From IMG/VR virus record IMGVR_UViG_3300050138_000621, positions 64,001 through 128,000 of that record: 64,000 nt of DNA; one strand, given 5' to 3'. Positions 1 through 10,100 of the stretch are shown here, one piece after another (positions within the stretch are counted from its first letter, which is position 1; the number at the start of each line of letters is the position of its first letter). Below the pieces are notes generated by a model, which was not told where the DNA came from, did not search any database, and was given only the letters and a program-made list of their open reading frames with translations. The position numbers and the translations under genes were made by a program. The stretch comes from a virus.

Positions 1-438
1 GACCAGGGCGAAGGGCTCGGCGCCGGTGGACGTGGAAACGCCCCGGACTGCCTCAGGGCCGTAGAAGATCTCCAGCACCTCCAGGAATGCTTCCTGCGTC
101 AGTTTTTTGTTCTTCTTGGTGACGGCGAGCTGGCGGAAGGTGGGATCGTCCATTCCGACCGAGGCCGGCTTCACCTCGCCAAAATTGGCCGCGGCGCGCT
201 CCAGGTACTTGCCCGACGCCGAGGAAAGAAAAAGCTGATCGAAGGCCGCAAGGGCGTTGTCCCAGTTGGTTTGATCGCCGGTCGCGATGGCCGCAATCAG
301 TGCGTCCCAGCCCGGGCCCACCAGGGATGGGTTGACGAATTTGCGCAAAACCGCCGTCGCATCGTCATTTGAAGTACCCGCAGCGAGAGCGGACTGCGAG
401 TTGACGGTATCGACGTTGAAGGAGATGGAAGACGACAT
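1..438 (-). CDS. Baseplate/tail structural protein, 3' part outside window
   Basis: The frame is open from an ATG at 438 to the left edge, giving the first 146 residues. The start reads MSSSISFNVDTV, and a later stretch contains YLERAAANFGEVKP and VGMDDPTFRQLAV. This layout (a residue-rich linker, then a short helical core naming a contiguous particle protein) resembles baseplate-wedge or fibre-attachment proteins of contractile phages. Its place at the end of the minus-strand baseplate cluster supports that. A specific family cannot be named because the C-terminus is missing. The HNH gene immediately upstream stops at 439, one base before this ATG. Confidence 0.6.
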   Translation of the reverse strand, partial: MSSSISFNVDTVNSQSALAAGTSNDDATAVLRKFVNPSLVGPGWDALIAAIATGDQTNWDNALAAFDQLFLSSASGKYLERAAANFGEVKPASVGMDDPTFRQLAVTKKNKKLTQEAFLEVLEIFYGPEAVRGVSTSTGAEPFALV

Positions 439-1221
439 TTAAGCAGCCCGCTTCCACTCAAGGCCGTCGCCCTTGGCCAGATTGTGTTCAGCCCAAAGAG
501 GTTGCAAATTGCTGAAGTGGTTCAATTCGAAAAATAGCTCACTATTCGTTGGGTCCTTAATTAGCAAGGCCAGCGGCTTCTTGTGGTCGATGTGCCAACC
601 CGTGGGCGACCAATTCTCCCAGGTCATGACTTCGCCCGTCTCAGGGTGCGAGTAGAACTGGGACTCTAGGTGGGCCTTCAGTTCTGGAATGGTGCAGCCC
701 AGGTCGGACACGGCGGAACCTGACTTATCTGCATTTCCGCGCCTGAGTGCATTGTGTAGGCGAGACCTAAGCGAGCACGCAAGCCTGAACCCGACGTCGA
801 CTAGCTTACGGGCCTTAACGTATCGTCTATTTTTGGCCAGAACCTTGGGCATGTTCGCCGCCGACCATCTAGACGATCTCTCTCTTTCCGTCTCCGCGTG
901 CTCAGCGTACCACTGTTTGTGGTATTCCGGGTTCCGGGTATTCCACTCCGCCTGACTGTCCCGGGCGCGGTCCCGATTGGCCTTACGCCATTCTGTAGCT
1001 TTATCGATCTGTGCTTGCGGATTAGCCGCGTACCTGGCTCGCCCGTAAGTTTTGCAGCAGATCTTGCACCACGGATGGCGGCCGTCCACCTTACGGGACT
1101 GTCGATGGAACTCGTCCAGGATTTTAGGGTTGCCGCACTTGGAGCACGTCTTCGTCAGGACACCTCCTGGCACCGACTCCTCCAGAGCCTGATCAATCAA
1201 GGATGTTCGGCCGGTCGCCAC
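439..1221 (-). CDS. HNH homing endonuclease (zinc-finger type)
   Basis: 260 residues with a GTG start at 1221. An N-terminal Cys4 knuckle (CSKCG near residue 27, CKICC near residue 52) is followed by a basic helical region. The C-terminal HNH core contains MTWENWSPTGWHIDHKKP and SNLQPLWAEHNLAKG. The HIDH pair and the NLQPLW asparagine fit the ββα-metal fold. The same architecture recurs at 42569-43252 and 49073-49885. The gene is wedged between two tail genes with a 0-bp gap to the next start, which is typical of a free-standing homing endonuclease. An AGGAGG sequence near codon 20 leaves the true start uncertain. Confidence 0.85.
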   Translation of the reverse strand: MATGRTSLIDQALEESVPGGVLTKTCSKCGNPKILDEFHRQSRKVDGRHPWCKICCKTYGRARYAANPQAQIDKATEWRKANRDRARDSQAEWNTRNPEYHKQWYAEHAETERERSSRWSAANMPKVLAKNRRYVKARKLVDVGFRLACSLRSRLHNALRRGNADKSGSAVSDLGCTIPELKAHLESQFYSHPETGEVMTWENWSPTGWHIDHKKPLALLIKDPTNSELFFELNHFSNLQPLWAEHNLAKGDGLEWKRAA

Positions 1222-1266
1222 GCTACTATGATTGCCGTTGCCGGGCCGGCGCCTCCCGGGGGACCC

Positions 1267-3303
1267 CTAGAGCGCCTGAGTCCCATCTTCGGACACGACA
1301 TTGCTGACGGAGAGCGTCCACTTTCCAAACCCCAACGGCGCGGCCATCAAGCAGTCGAACGACCGATCGTCCCCGAGGACAGGAATAACCGCGATCACAA
1401 AAGTGATGTCGTTCCCGGACAGTACGTAGTTTGCCGGGTGAAGTGCATCATTGCTCGCATCGGGATTCAGGGCCCGCGGGGGGTAGGTGTACCCGACCCT
1501 CAGGGTAGACAGTCCGATCAGCGTGACTCCTCGGACGAAGAAGTTCGGCACCGGCGGCAGAAGGACCGTGATGGTAGCGTCGGCCGTGTTGCCGAGGTCA
1601 TCGGTGACCCGGGCGATATCCGTGGTGGCCCCGGTCGGGCCCGAGGTGTAGACGCCGGTGCTGCTGTTGATCGAACCACCGCTGTGGTTCTGGAACAGGG
1701 AGAATGTAACCCCGGTTCCGCTGCCTCCGGCATCCGTAAACGTGTGCGACGACGAGACATTGATGTCGAGCGTCGTCGGGCTGATGGTGAGGTTCGGGCC
1801 TACTGTGATGACTGCGTTCGCGGTGTTGCCGAGGTCATCGGTGACGGACACGGTGTCGGTGACCGAGCCCGTGGTGCCGGCAACGTAGGCACCGGTCGTG
1901 CTATTGATCGAGCCGCCGCTGTTGTTGGTGACGAACGCGAAGGTGATGCCAGTGCCGGAACCGCCGGCGTGCGAGAACGTTTGGCCACCGCGCGGGGGCT
2001 TCGTGATAGTCGTCGGGCTGATGGTGAGGTTCGGGCCTACGGTAATGATGCAGACGCCGGTATTCCCGAGGGAGTCAACTGCTTGGATCTCGTCGGTAAC
2101 ACTTCCGGTCGAGCCGGCGATGTAATGCCCCGACGCATCGATCGAACCACCGCTGGCGTTGATCTGGAACGAGAACGTGATTCCGCTCCCGGTTCCTCCG
2201 GCGGCGCTGAAGTTGTGGTGGGCCAGTGGCGCCAACGTGATCGTGGACGGAGTGACGGTGACGGGCGGAATGATGACGTGGGCGTTGCCGGATTCGTCGG
2301 CGGAGTTGTTGCCTAGCGAGTCAGTGACCGTGATGAAGTCGTCTTGGGCGACGGCGCCGGCAATATAAGCACCCGTGCTAGCGTTGATCGAACCCCCGGA
2401 ATCATTAAATTCAAAAGCGAAAACGTAGCCGATACCGCTCCCCCCGGAAGCTCTGAAGGTCTGCGTCCCGAGAGGGGTCTTCGTGACCGAAGTCGGCGAA
2501 ATCGAGACACCAGGCCCGACCGTGACAATGGCGTCGGCAGTAGTGCTATCGGAATCGGTGACTTCGACGGTATCGCTGCAATCCGCAGTCGCACCCGCGG
2601 TGTAGACGCCCGTCGAAGCGTTGATCGAACCACCGCTGTTGTTGACGGTGAGCGCATACGAGTAACCGCCACTACCACCGGAACCAACGAACGTATGGCT
2701 GCCGCGCGGCGAGACCGTCACCGTCGCCGGCGTAATGACTAGCGGCGGGTAGGTCCCGACGTCCACCTCGGCATCGGCCGTGGCTGCAGCGGAGTCAGTA
2801 ACCCTGATGGTGTCGGTAACGCTTGGGGTGGCGCCAACGGTATAGGTGGCGGTGCCGTCGCCGTGGTCGACGAGTGAGCCACCGCTGTTGTTGGTGAGGA
2901 TTGTGAAGGTGTATGGCCCAGTACCGTCAGCTGCGGTAAAGAGCTGGGTGGCAAGAGGATCCAGGCTCACCGGAGTCGGTGAAATACTCAGGGTTCCGGG
3001 GGCTGCAACAGTGATCGTGCAGTCGGCGGTGTTTGAGCTGAGATCCGTGACCCGAACAATGTCAACGCCGACCGTCGGACCAGCGTCCCACTCCGCGGTG
3101 CCGTCTCCGTGGTCATCGAGCGTGCCACCGCTTTGATTCTGAAAAATCGAGAATACGTAGTTGGCGGGATCTCCACCGTCGTTGCCGCCGCTCGCGGTGA
3201 TGCCAAAAACGGAGTTGAAGGGTGCTATGGTGGTGGCGGTCGGAGAAATTGCGAGCGGTGACGGAGGCGAAAATAGCGCCGGGCCTTCTAATCCGAAGCT
3301 CAT
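1267..3303 (-). CDS. Ig-like repeat fibre/decoration protein
   Basis: 678 residues built from about seven repeats of 80-81 residues. Each contains an ISPT(T/S)VT opening strand, a GGSGTG turn, N-x-SGGSI and a closing DTVSVTDDLGNTA-type strand. This is the pattern of bacterial Ig-like/cadherin-like domains that decorate phage tails and bind surface glycans. The last ~100 residues (from PVPNFFVRGV) are different and contain a YVLSGNDIT strand, possibly the attachment or tip domain. It starts at ATG 3303 and follows the 264-residue protein in the same direction. DNA repeats mirror the protein repeats, so copy number could vary. Confidence 0.8.
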   Translation of the reverse strand: MSFGLEGPALFSPPSPLAISPTATTIAPFNSVFGITASGGNDGGDPANYVFSIFQNQSGGTLDDHGDGTAEWDAGPTVGVDIVRVTDLSSNTADCTITVAAPGTLSISPTPVSLDPLATQLFTAADGTGPYTFTILTNNSGGSLVDHGDGTATYTVGATPSVTDTIRVTDSAAATADAEVDVGTYPPLVITPATVTVSPRGSHTFVGSGGSGGYSYALTVNNSGGSINASTGVYTAGATADCSDTVEVTDSDSTTADAIVTVGPGVSISPTSVTKTPLGTQTFRASGGSGIGYVFAFEFNDSGGSINASTGAYIAGAVAQDDFITVTDSLGNNSADESGNAHVIIPPVTVTPSTITLAPLAHHNFSAAGGTGSGITFSFQINASGGSIDASGHYIAGSTGSVTDEIQAVDSLGNTGVCIITVGPNLTISPTTITKPPRGGQTFSHAGGSGTGITFAFVTNNSGGSINSTTGAYVAGTTGSVTDTVSVTDDLGNTANAVITVGPNLTISPTTLDINVSSSHTFTDAGGSGTGVTFSLFQNHSGGSINSSTGVYTSGPTGATTDIARVTDDLGNTADATITVLLPPVPNFFVRGVTLIGLSTLRVGYTYPPRALNPDASNDALHPANYVLSGNDITFVIAVIPVLGDDRSFDCLMAAPLGFGKWTLSVSNVVSEDGTQAL

Positions 3304-3348
3304 TAGATCGCCCCATAGCGCCTGTTAAGGCCGGTGACAGTCCGCATT

Positions 3349-4143
3349 TTAAATCAGCTTAAGCGGCGTGATCACGATGATCGTTCCGGCCGGAATGGTG
3401 CCGCTTAGTGCGTGGAACGTTAGGCTGGTTATCGCGGTAGTGACTTTGTAGTGACCGGCCTTCCATAGTCCGGCAGGATTGTTACTGTCCGAAAAAGCCA
3501 TCGAAAAGAATTTGTACATTCCCACCGGACAAAAGAATCGAGCGGATGAGCTGCAGTGACCGCCAGCGCCGACTCCGTTAGAAATCATAAGAACGGCGTC
3601 TACAGAGGCCGAAGCGCTTCCGGCATAAGATTGAAGGCTGTTCGCTGTGGCGTTCGCTGCATCGCCCATCGGTCGCAAGCTAACCTGAGGACTTGCTCCG
3701 GGCGACGCAAAATCTATCAGATATCCGCCCGTTAAATCGCTATCGGGAACGGGTACGACAACATCGGTGGTCGCCGACATGACCGTTACAGTTATGATCC
3801 CTTGGCTTAGCACGTCGAGCGCGTACGCACTCAGAAACTTCCATGCCGTTCCATTGAAGTAGAACGAGGCGCCGGTCGGACCCGTCGGAGAAACGGGGAA
3901 CGTGAACAGGGTGGAGCTGCCGTCGGAAACCAGGTAGGTGTTGGCGGTCAAATCCAGCCGGACGATCCGGATGACGTCATTGGTGACCGGAGAGCCGGAG
4001 GTGCCTAGCGTCAGCGTACGGCTGGCCGAAAGCGTGGCTGCAGGTAGCTGGTACTCAGAAACCCCATCCGAAGCTGGGTTTTTGGTTACAGAGGCGTCGG
4101 TGAGGTTGGCACCGAGGACAGGGACGTATGTAGAGCCGGCCAT
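3349..4143 (-). CDS. Tail-associated structural protein
   Basis: 264 residues starting MAGSTYVPVLGANL at ATG 4143. The sequence is rich in Ser, Thr, Ala and Gly with a β-strand pattern. A GPTGPTGASFYFNGTAW segment (residues ~85-105) resembles the substrate-facing modules of phage fibres. There is no signal peptide or membrane segment. It lies 30 bp downstream of the giant baseplate gene and 45 bp upstream of the Ig-repeat gene, so co-expression as a virion protein is likely. The exact role (fibre, decoration or adaptor) cannot be told. The MAGS start is shared with the fibre-like gene at 15141-15701. Confidence 0.6.
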   Translation of the reverse strand: MAGSTYVPVLGANLTDASVTKNPASDGVSEYQLPAATLSASRTLTLGTSGSPVTNDVIRIVRLDLTANTYLVSDGSSTLFTFPVSPTGPTGASFYFNGTAWKFLSAYALDVLSQGIITVTVMSATTDVVVPVPDSDLTGGYLIDFASPGASPQVSLRPMGDAANATANSLQSYAGSASASVDAVLMISNGVGAGGHCSSSARFFCPVGMYKFFSMAFSDSNNPAGLWKAGHYKVTTAITSLTFHALSGTIPAGTIIVITPLKLI

Positions 4144-4172
4144 TTAATTACTCCAATGATTGCTGCCGCGGA

Positions 4173-7100
4173 TTAGGCTCCGATGAAGGTCACGCCAATG
4201 TCTGAGGTGAACGAGAGGATCAGGGGTTTCTCGTTCGCATTGACGGAGATGCTGTCGCTCCCGGCCCCGTACGAGGGAGACACAATGGTGACCGCCAGGA
4301 CGCCAACCACCTTCGAGGCCGCGGCCACGATGGAGCTGAGGGGGATCGACTGTCCGATTGGGGTCTGGTTGATGACGGTGGCGACGGCGGAGCGCACTCG
4401 GTCCGCGATCCCGTTCTGGGAGACGCCCGAACGCACGCGAAGGAGCAGCGAAACCGAGATCCTCTTGATGAGTGGACCAGAGATGTCGACGTTGGCACCC
4501 TCGGAGGCCATCCCCGGGTAAGTCGTGGGGTCGGCGGGGTCGCCGTAGATGACCTTGTTGGCCTCCCCGATCAGCCCCGTCGAATAACGGTACCCGTCCG
4601 CGCCGGAAGCGAACGAGATGGGGAAGTTGAGCTTGTCCAGGACCGAGACGATTGATCCCGCACCCTCCCCAATGGCCGAATAGAAGGGGATCGAGTCCCA
4701 GCGGACGTCGGTATAGGTGCCGTCGGTCTGATTCGGGGCGATCCCGTCCACCTTGAGGATGAAGGTCGAGGCTTTGTCCTCGATGAGGTAGACGAGGCCG
4801 GCCGTCGTCGACGTCAAGGCAGGACCAGCGCCCTGGGGCACGGGCGTGCGGGCGCTGGTGTCCACGGTGAAGCGGTCGTAATGTGCGAACTGGTCACCCG
4901 AGCCCGCGCTGGTCTCGCCTACGGCCTTGACGGTCCACGTGCCCTGGTTGTCCGCGCCCCAGATCGGGGTCGAAACCACGAAGGTGTCGCCCGGCATCAC
5001 GCCATTCGTCGTGTAGAGCGCGATCTCGCACTCGACGGTCTCGTCGATGCTGGCGGCGTTCTCGATGAAGAGTCCGCCGCTGGCCCCCGTCTCCACGTTC
5101 GCGGTGCGGAGCACGCGGTAGATGCCCTGGTTCGCGGAAGAGACCTGGGGGAAGTCCACGGTCGGCGAGGCCGCGGGCGTGATGCGGACCCAGGCACCAG
5201 CCTGTCCCGCAGACAGCCCGATGTTGGCGGCCATCCCCATGTCCGAGACCATGACGAAGTCACCCTGGCGCTCGATTCGGACCTTCGCCTGCGTCGGGAA
5301 CACGACGGGACCGACGACAGGAGCGCTGAACGTGATGAGGCCGGCTGCGTCCCAGCCCGTGATCGCGAGGCCGGCACCGAAGTTGTTGACGATCGGCAGC
5401 GGGGTCGCGTTGTCCACACGGCACCAGAAGCCCTGGACGATGCCCGCGGAGTCCGCCGTCTTGATGGTGGAAGCCGATTTCGCAGTCAGGGCCCGCGTGA
5501 CGCCGACGAGGGGAGCCGTCACGGTATTGGCCAGGCCGCCCTGGACCTGAACGCCGCCGGCCGAGCCCGGGGTCAGGGAGGCGATCTGGACCTTGGTGCC
5601 GTCTCCCGACGCCTGGGCGCTGCAGGCGGTGAAGAGGCCGGTGATCGTGGGCGTCTTCAGCCAGTTCACGACGTTCTTGGTCGTGGATGGGGCGATACGG
5701 ACGACCTCGTTCTGCCAGGCCGCGTTTGCGGACAGCGTACCCGTGATCGGCTTCTTGAAGGTGAGCTGGTAATTGCTGCCCGGCAGGATGGTGACCGAGA
5801 CCCAGTTCACGCCGTCCGCCAGCACGTACCACCCCTTGCTGTTGTCGAGGAAGTCGGAGGTGTTGGAGGTAAGGGCGCCACTGCCACTGCCGAGGACGGC
5901 GGCTGTGATCGGGCACGTGGAGTTCGCGGCAGCGGCCAGCGCGTTGATGGCGGCAACCACGGCGGTGCAAGTCTGCGCCGAGTTGGCCATCACCTGCAGA
6001 TTCGTGGCGACTCCTAGGGGCTGCCAGGTCAGGGTGGTGTTGATCGTGGTCAGGGACCCGTCGAGCTGGTCACCGGACAACGTGGTGACGTTGCCGCCGC
6101 CTGCGGCGACCGCCGAGATCTGGAACGTGAAGTTCGCGAGGACGCCGGTGCCGGTGTAGCGAAGGAAGTCATTGACGGCGGTCGAGCTGCCGGAGAACGT
6201 GGCCTCACCGAGGGTGTCGAAGGAGACGTCGCCGATGGCGGAGCCGGAAGCGTCGGCCGCGACCTCGGCGTACGTGATCGTGGTCGCGCCGCGACCGGTG
6301 ATGGTCTTCTGGCCCGAGCTGAAGCTGCCGTTCGTGCTCTGGACCCAGACCACGTTGTTCACGATCAAGCCGTGATCGGCCACGCCAGAAGGCAGTGTCA
6401 GAGTGAGGGTGGTGACGTTCGAGGTGCGCGACGCATCGGCCTTCAGGTTCAGGACCTGGACGATGGTGGCGGTGCCGCCGCCGTCGATGGCGGTGACGGA
6501 CTGGCCGAGGTTCGTCGTGCTACGGACCGTCGGCGTGCGCAGCGCACCCGAGGCCAGGCGAACGGTGACGTCCGTGCTGTCCTTTGCCATGCTGACGGCG
6601 ACGTTGAGCGGCGTGTTCGGGGCCACGGGGTTGCCGAAACGGACGCGGGCGCCGTCGCCCTCGGGCCCGAGCCGGTAGAAACGGAACAGCATCGACCTGG
6701 TCGAGTCTCCGCTGAACGCGACTGCGCGCGAGTTCATGTAGACGGTGAAGTCGTTGAAGTCGTACGTGGCGCCGAACGTGTTCTGGAGTCCGGTGCTGGC
6801 GTCCGCGTCCGTGAACGCGTTCGTCTGCAAGTACGTGTTCCCTACCGGTGCCAGCGTCCGCCACATCTTGATGGAGAAGCGCTTGGAGACGTCGTTGTCG
6901 GCCGTGACCGTGAGATCGTCGCCGGGGCCGATCGCGAACGGGGCCGCGAGGTAGGCGCGGTCCAGGGGCGCCCAGGGCTCGATGCTCGTGTCCCGGGGGT
7001 CGATGCGCGAGAGGTCGGTGTAGGCGAGGGTGCCCGTGAGTCGGGTGCGGAAGCCGGCGTTGCTGCCCGATCGCGCGTAGAAGAACTCGGGCGTGTAGCT

Positions 7101-10100
7101 GCTGGTGCCGTTCGCGCCGCGCCACCAGTTCTGGAGGCCGACGAGAGCGTAGGCGACGTCGACGAACGGAACCCCGACGACCAGGCGCCCGTTCGAGCTG
7201 TTCGCGCGCACGTTGACGTCGTTGAAGGCGGGCGTGCCCAGCTCACTCTTCGACTCGACGGACCCGACGTGGTCGGCCAGATTGTCTGTGGCGGAGGCGG
7301 GGGAGAGCCCGAAGCCGGCGGCGGCTGGATTCTGTGCGACCAACGCGATATCGCCGTACTTGGCGTGCGTGTTCGTCATGATCCGGACTTTGTTGGTTTG
7401 GTAGATGGTGGCGCTGGCGCCGGTGAGCGCCGGCGGCAGGCTGAGGCCGGCGACGCCGGGGTTGGTGGCGTCGGCGTTGACGACGGCCGCGAACGTGCTA
7501 GCGGTGTAGTTGGTGGCGACCGGAACATCTACCTCGCGCACGAGGCCCAGGGTACGGACAATGGCGGCGCCGGCGCCGGTCAGCGTGACAGTGCCGAGAG
7601 CGGGGTCGGGCAACGACCAAGAATCGCCGGTGTTGTCGTACTGCTCGATGCCGGCGGTCGGCAGGAAGCCCCAAGCCGTCGAGAGCTGGGCGGCGCCGCC
7701 GATGACGACGACGCGGTTTTTGATGGTAGCGGAGCCATTCGCGATGGCGATGGCCTGCGTTCTCCAACGGCCCGACGTTTCGGGGGTGACGCCGTCGAGG
7801 CCCGTGTTGGTGAAGGTCGAGCCGTCGTACTGGAAGCCGACCGAAGTCGAGAGATCGCTGGAGGTCCCGTTCAGACCGACAACGTGGCCGTTCGGCAATG
7901 AAACGAGGTCGTTCTCCTCGAAATTCATGGTGCCGGGAAGCGCGGTCTCCGTGCCCCAGAGCCCGGTGCCGATCGTGTAGATTTCGTACGTACCTTTGCC
8001 GGCGCCACCGAGCTTCGAACCGGCCGCCAACACGGTGGTAGGAGAGGTCCCGACGGCTGCGAGCCCGAAGTTGGACCGGGGCCGAGTCATGGAACCAGTC
8101 GCCGAGCACAGCAGCGTGCCGGTGGACCAGATCTCGGCCGTCGCAACGTCGGTGCCGTTGGTGAAGCCGCCTACGATGAGGACGTTGTTGTTCGGCAGCC
8201 GAACCTGCTTGTGGCTGTCGCGGGCGTGGACCATGGTGCCGGTGGTCACGAAGAAGTCGGAGCCCGGAACGTAGTCGTAGAAAGCGTTTGACGAGGTCGA
8301 GGGCGCGGTCTGGCCGCCGGTGATGAGGACGTTGTTGTTGGAGAGCAGCGTGGCCTGGTGCCGCATCACGCCCGCGCCCAGCACCGAGGACTTCGTGGTC
8401 CAGGTGTTGGAGGTCGGGTTGTAGACCTCCATCGAGGTCAGGTAGTTGCCGGCGTCGTCGACGCCGCCGGTGACGAGGACAGTGCCATCCGCGAGCAGCG
8501 TGGCCGTGTGCAGTGCTCGCGCCGTCGACATCGGGGCGCAAGGGGCCGACAAACCTGTGTTCGGGTCGTAGATCTCGCAGGTGTCCGTGACACCGACGGG
8601 ATTCGATTCCATGTTGGCCAGCGGGCTGGTACTGCCGCCGGTCGTGAGAACCTTCGAGATCGAGGAACCGGCGCCCGGGAGCGCGACCGAACGGTGGCCC
8701 ACCCGCAGAGCCGAGCCGAGCCGGCGCTCGACAACAAGCGCGGCGCCGCCGATGGCGGAGACAATGCGAAAGGCGCCCTGCAGCGTCGAGTTCAGGGCCG
8801 GATCCCAGAGGATGATCCAGTCGCCGGCCTCGACGTTCGAGAACGGGGTGCCAGCAATCGCGCTCAGTTGCAGCGTGTGGCCCCAGTCGTGGAGCGAGCT
8901 GACGCTAAGCGACAGTGTCGTCGCACTGTTGATGCCGGTGGTAACGATCTCGGCGTCGCCGTCGACCACAAACCAGAGTTTCGCGGTGGTCGCGATCGTG
9001 GTCGGGGCGATGACGTTGGATTGGGTGAAGGCTCGCGTGCTGGGCGATCCCAGCGATAGCCGATCGCCAGCCGAGAGGGCCGACGTGAGGGTGATTTGCG
9101 AGGCGTTCCGGTTGAGGACGAAGTCCGGAGCCGCGCCCCGGGCGCTGACCACCGAGAACAGCTTGTTGGTGACCAGAGTCGAGCCGTCGAGGACGCTGAC
9201 TGCCGACTTGTTGCTGGCGCCGGAGTTGCTCGTCAGCACGAGGCGGCCGTTGCCGTTGCTGGCGGTGACGCCGGGGATGGCCGCGTTGATAACCGCAGCC
9301 CAGGCGTTGACGCTGTTGCGCCCCATGCTGGTGAATCCGGTCCCGGCGTCGATGAAGCTCTGGCCGGTAAAAGTGAACGTGATGGACGGAGTGCCGTCGA
9401 CCGACACCACGAGGGTCTGGCTCCCCGAGAGGGTGTTCCACTCGGAGAAGGCGAGCCCGGCAATGGAGGCAACGGTGCCGTCCTTGGTCATCAGGCGGTC
9501 GTTCTTGTAGAGCTGGACCGTGTAGACCACGTTCGGGGGGAACAGGAGCGCGGCGTTCGCATCGGTGCCGGCGCTGGCGATCACTTCGACATCCTCGTTG
9601 GTGTCCGCTTTGGCGAAGACGACGACCTGGGCGCCGCCCAAGGTCCGGGCCTGGAACGTCAACTGCGGGTTCGCGTTGATCGAGGCAACAACCTCGTACG
9701 CTGAAGCGTTGCCGATCGAAGCGAAGTCGCTGGAGTCGAAGACGTGGACGGAGGTTGTGCCGGCCACGTTGACCGATAGCACCGCGCCCTGGGATAGGGC
9801 GAATGGGGCAGAGTTCTGCGTCAGGCAGAAGGCCTTGGCGACCGGGCGCTGGGAGATCGAGACGTCCTGCTCGCCGCCGGCCGCGGAGTCGATGAGGACC
9901 TCGATGGCGACGGGGGACGTCCGCTCCTCGTAGCCGGTGCCGTCATCGACGTAGAGGGTCGAGGTGTCCTTGCGGCGGATGACGTTGGACGAAGAGATGC
10001 GCTTGTTCTCGTCGTCGGCGGTGATCCCCAACACAGCGTTCTTGAGCGCTAGGGTGGTGCCGGTCTGGCGCGACTCGGCCACGGCGCGGATGCGCTCCCG

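Noticed and set aside
898-2316. Long plus-strand frame of 472 codons
   Set aside because: It overlaps the HNH and Ig-repeat genes, is Arg/Gly-rich and lacks recognisable protein structure; it is an antisense shadow of a repetitive gene.
1650-3140. CRISPR-like repeats
   Set aside because: The regular spacing of about 240 bp reflects Ig-domain repeats in a gene, without short identical repeats and spacers.
4881-7901. Long plus-strand frames antisense to the baseplate J-like gene
   Set aside because: Arg/Gly/Asp-rich composition and complete overlap with a well-supported 2248-residue gene.
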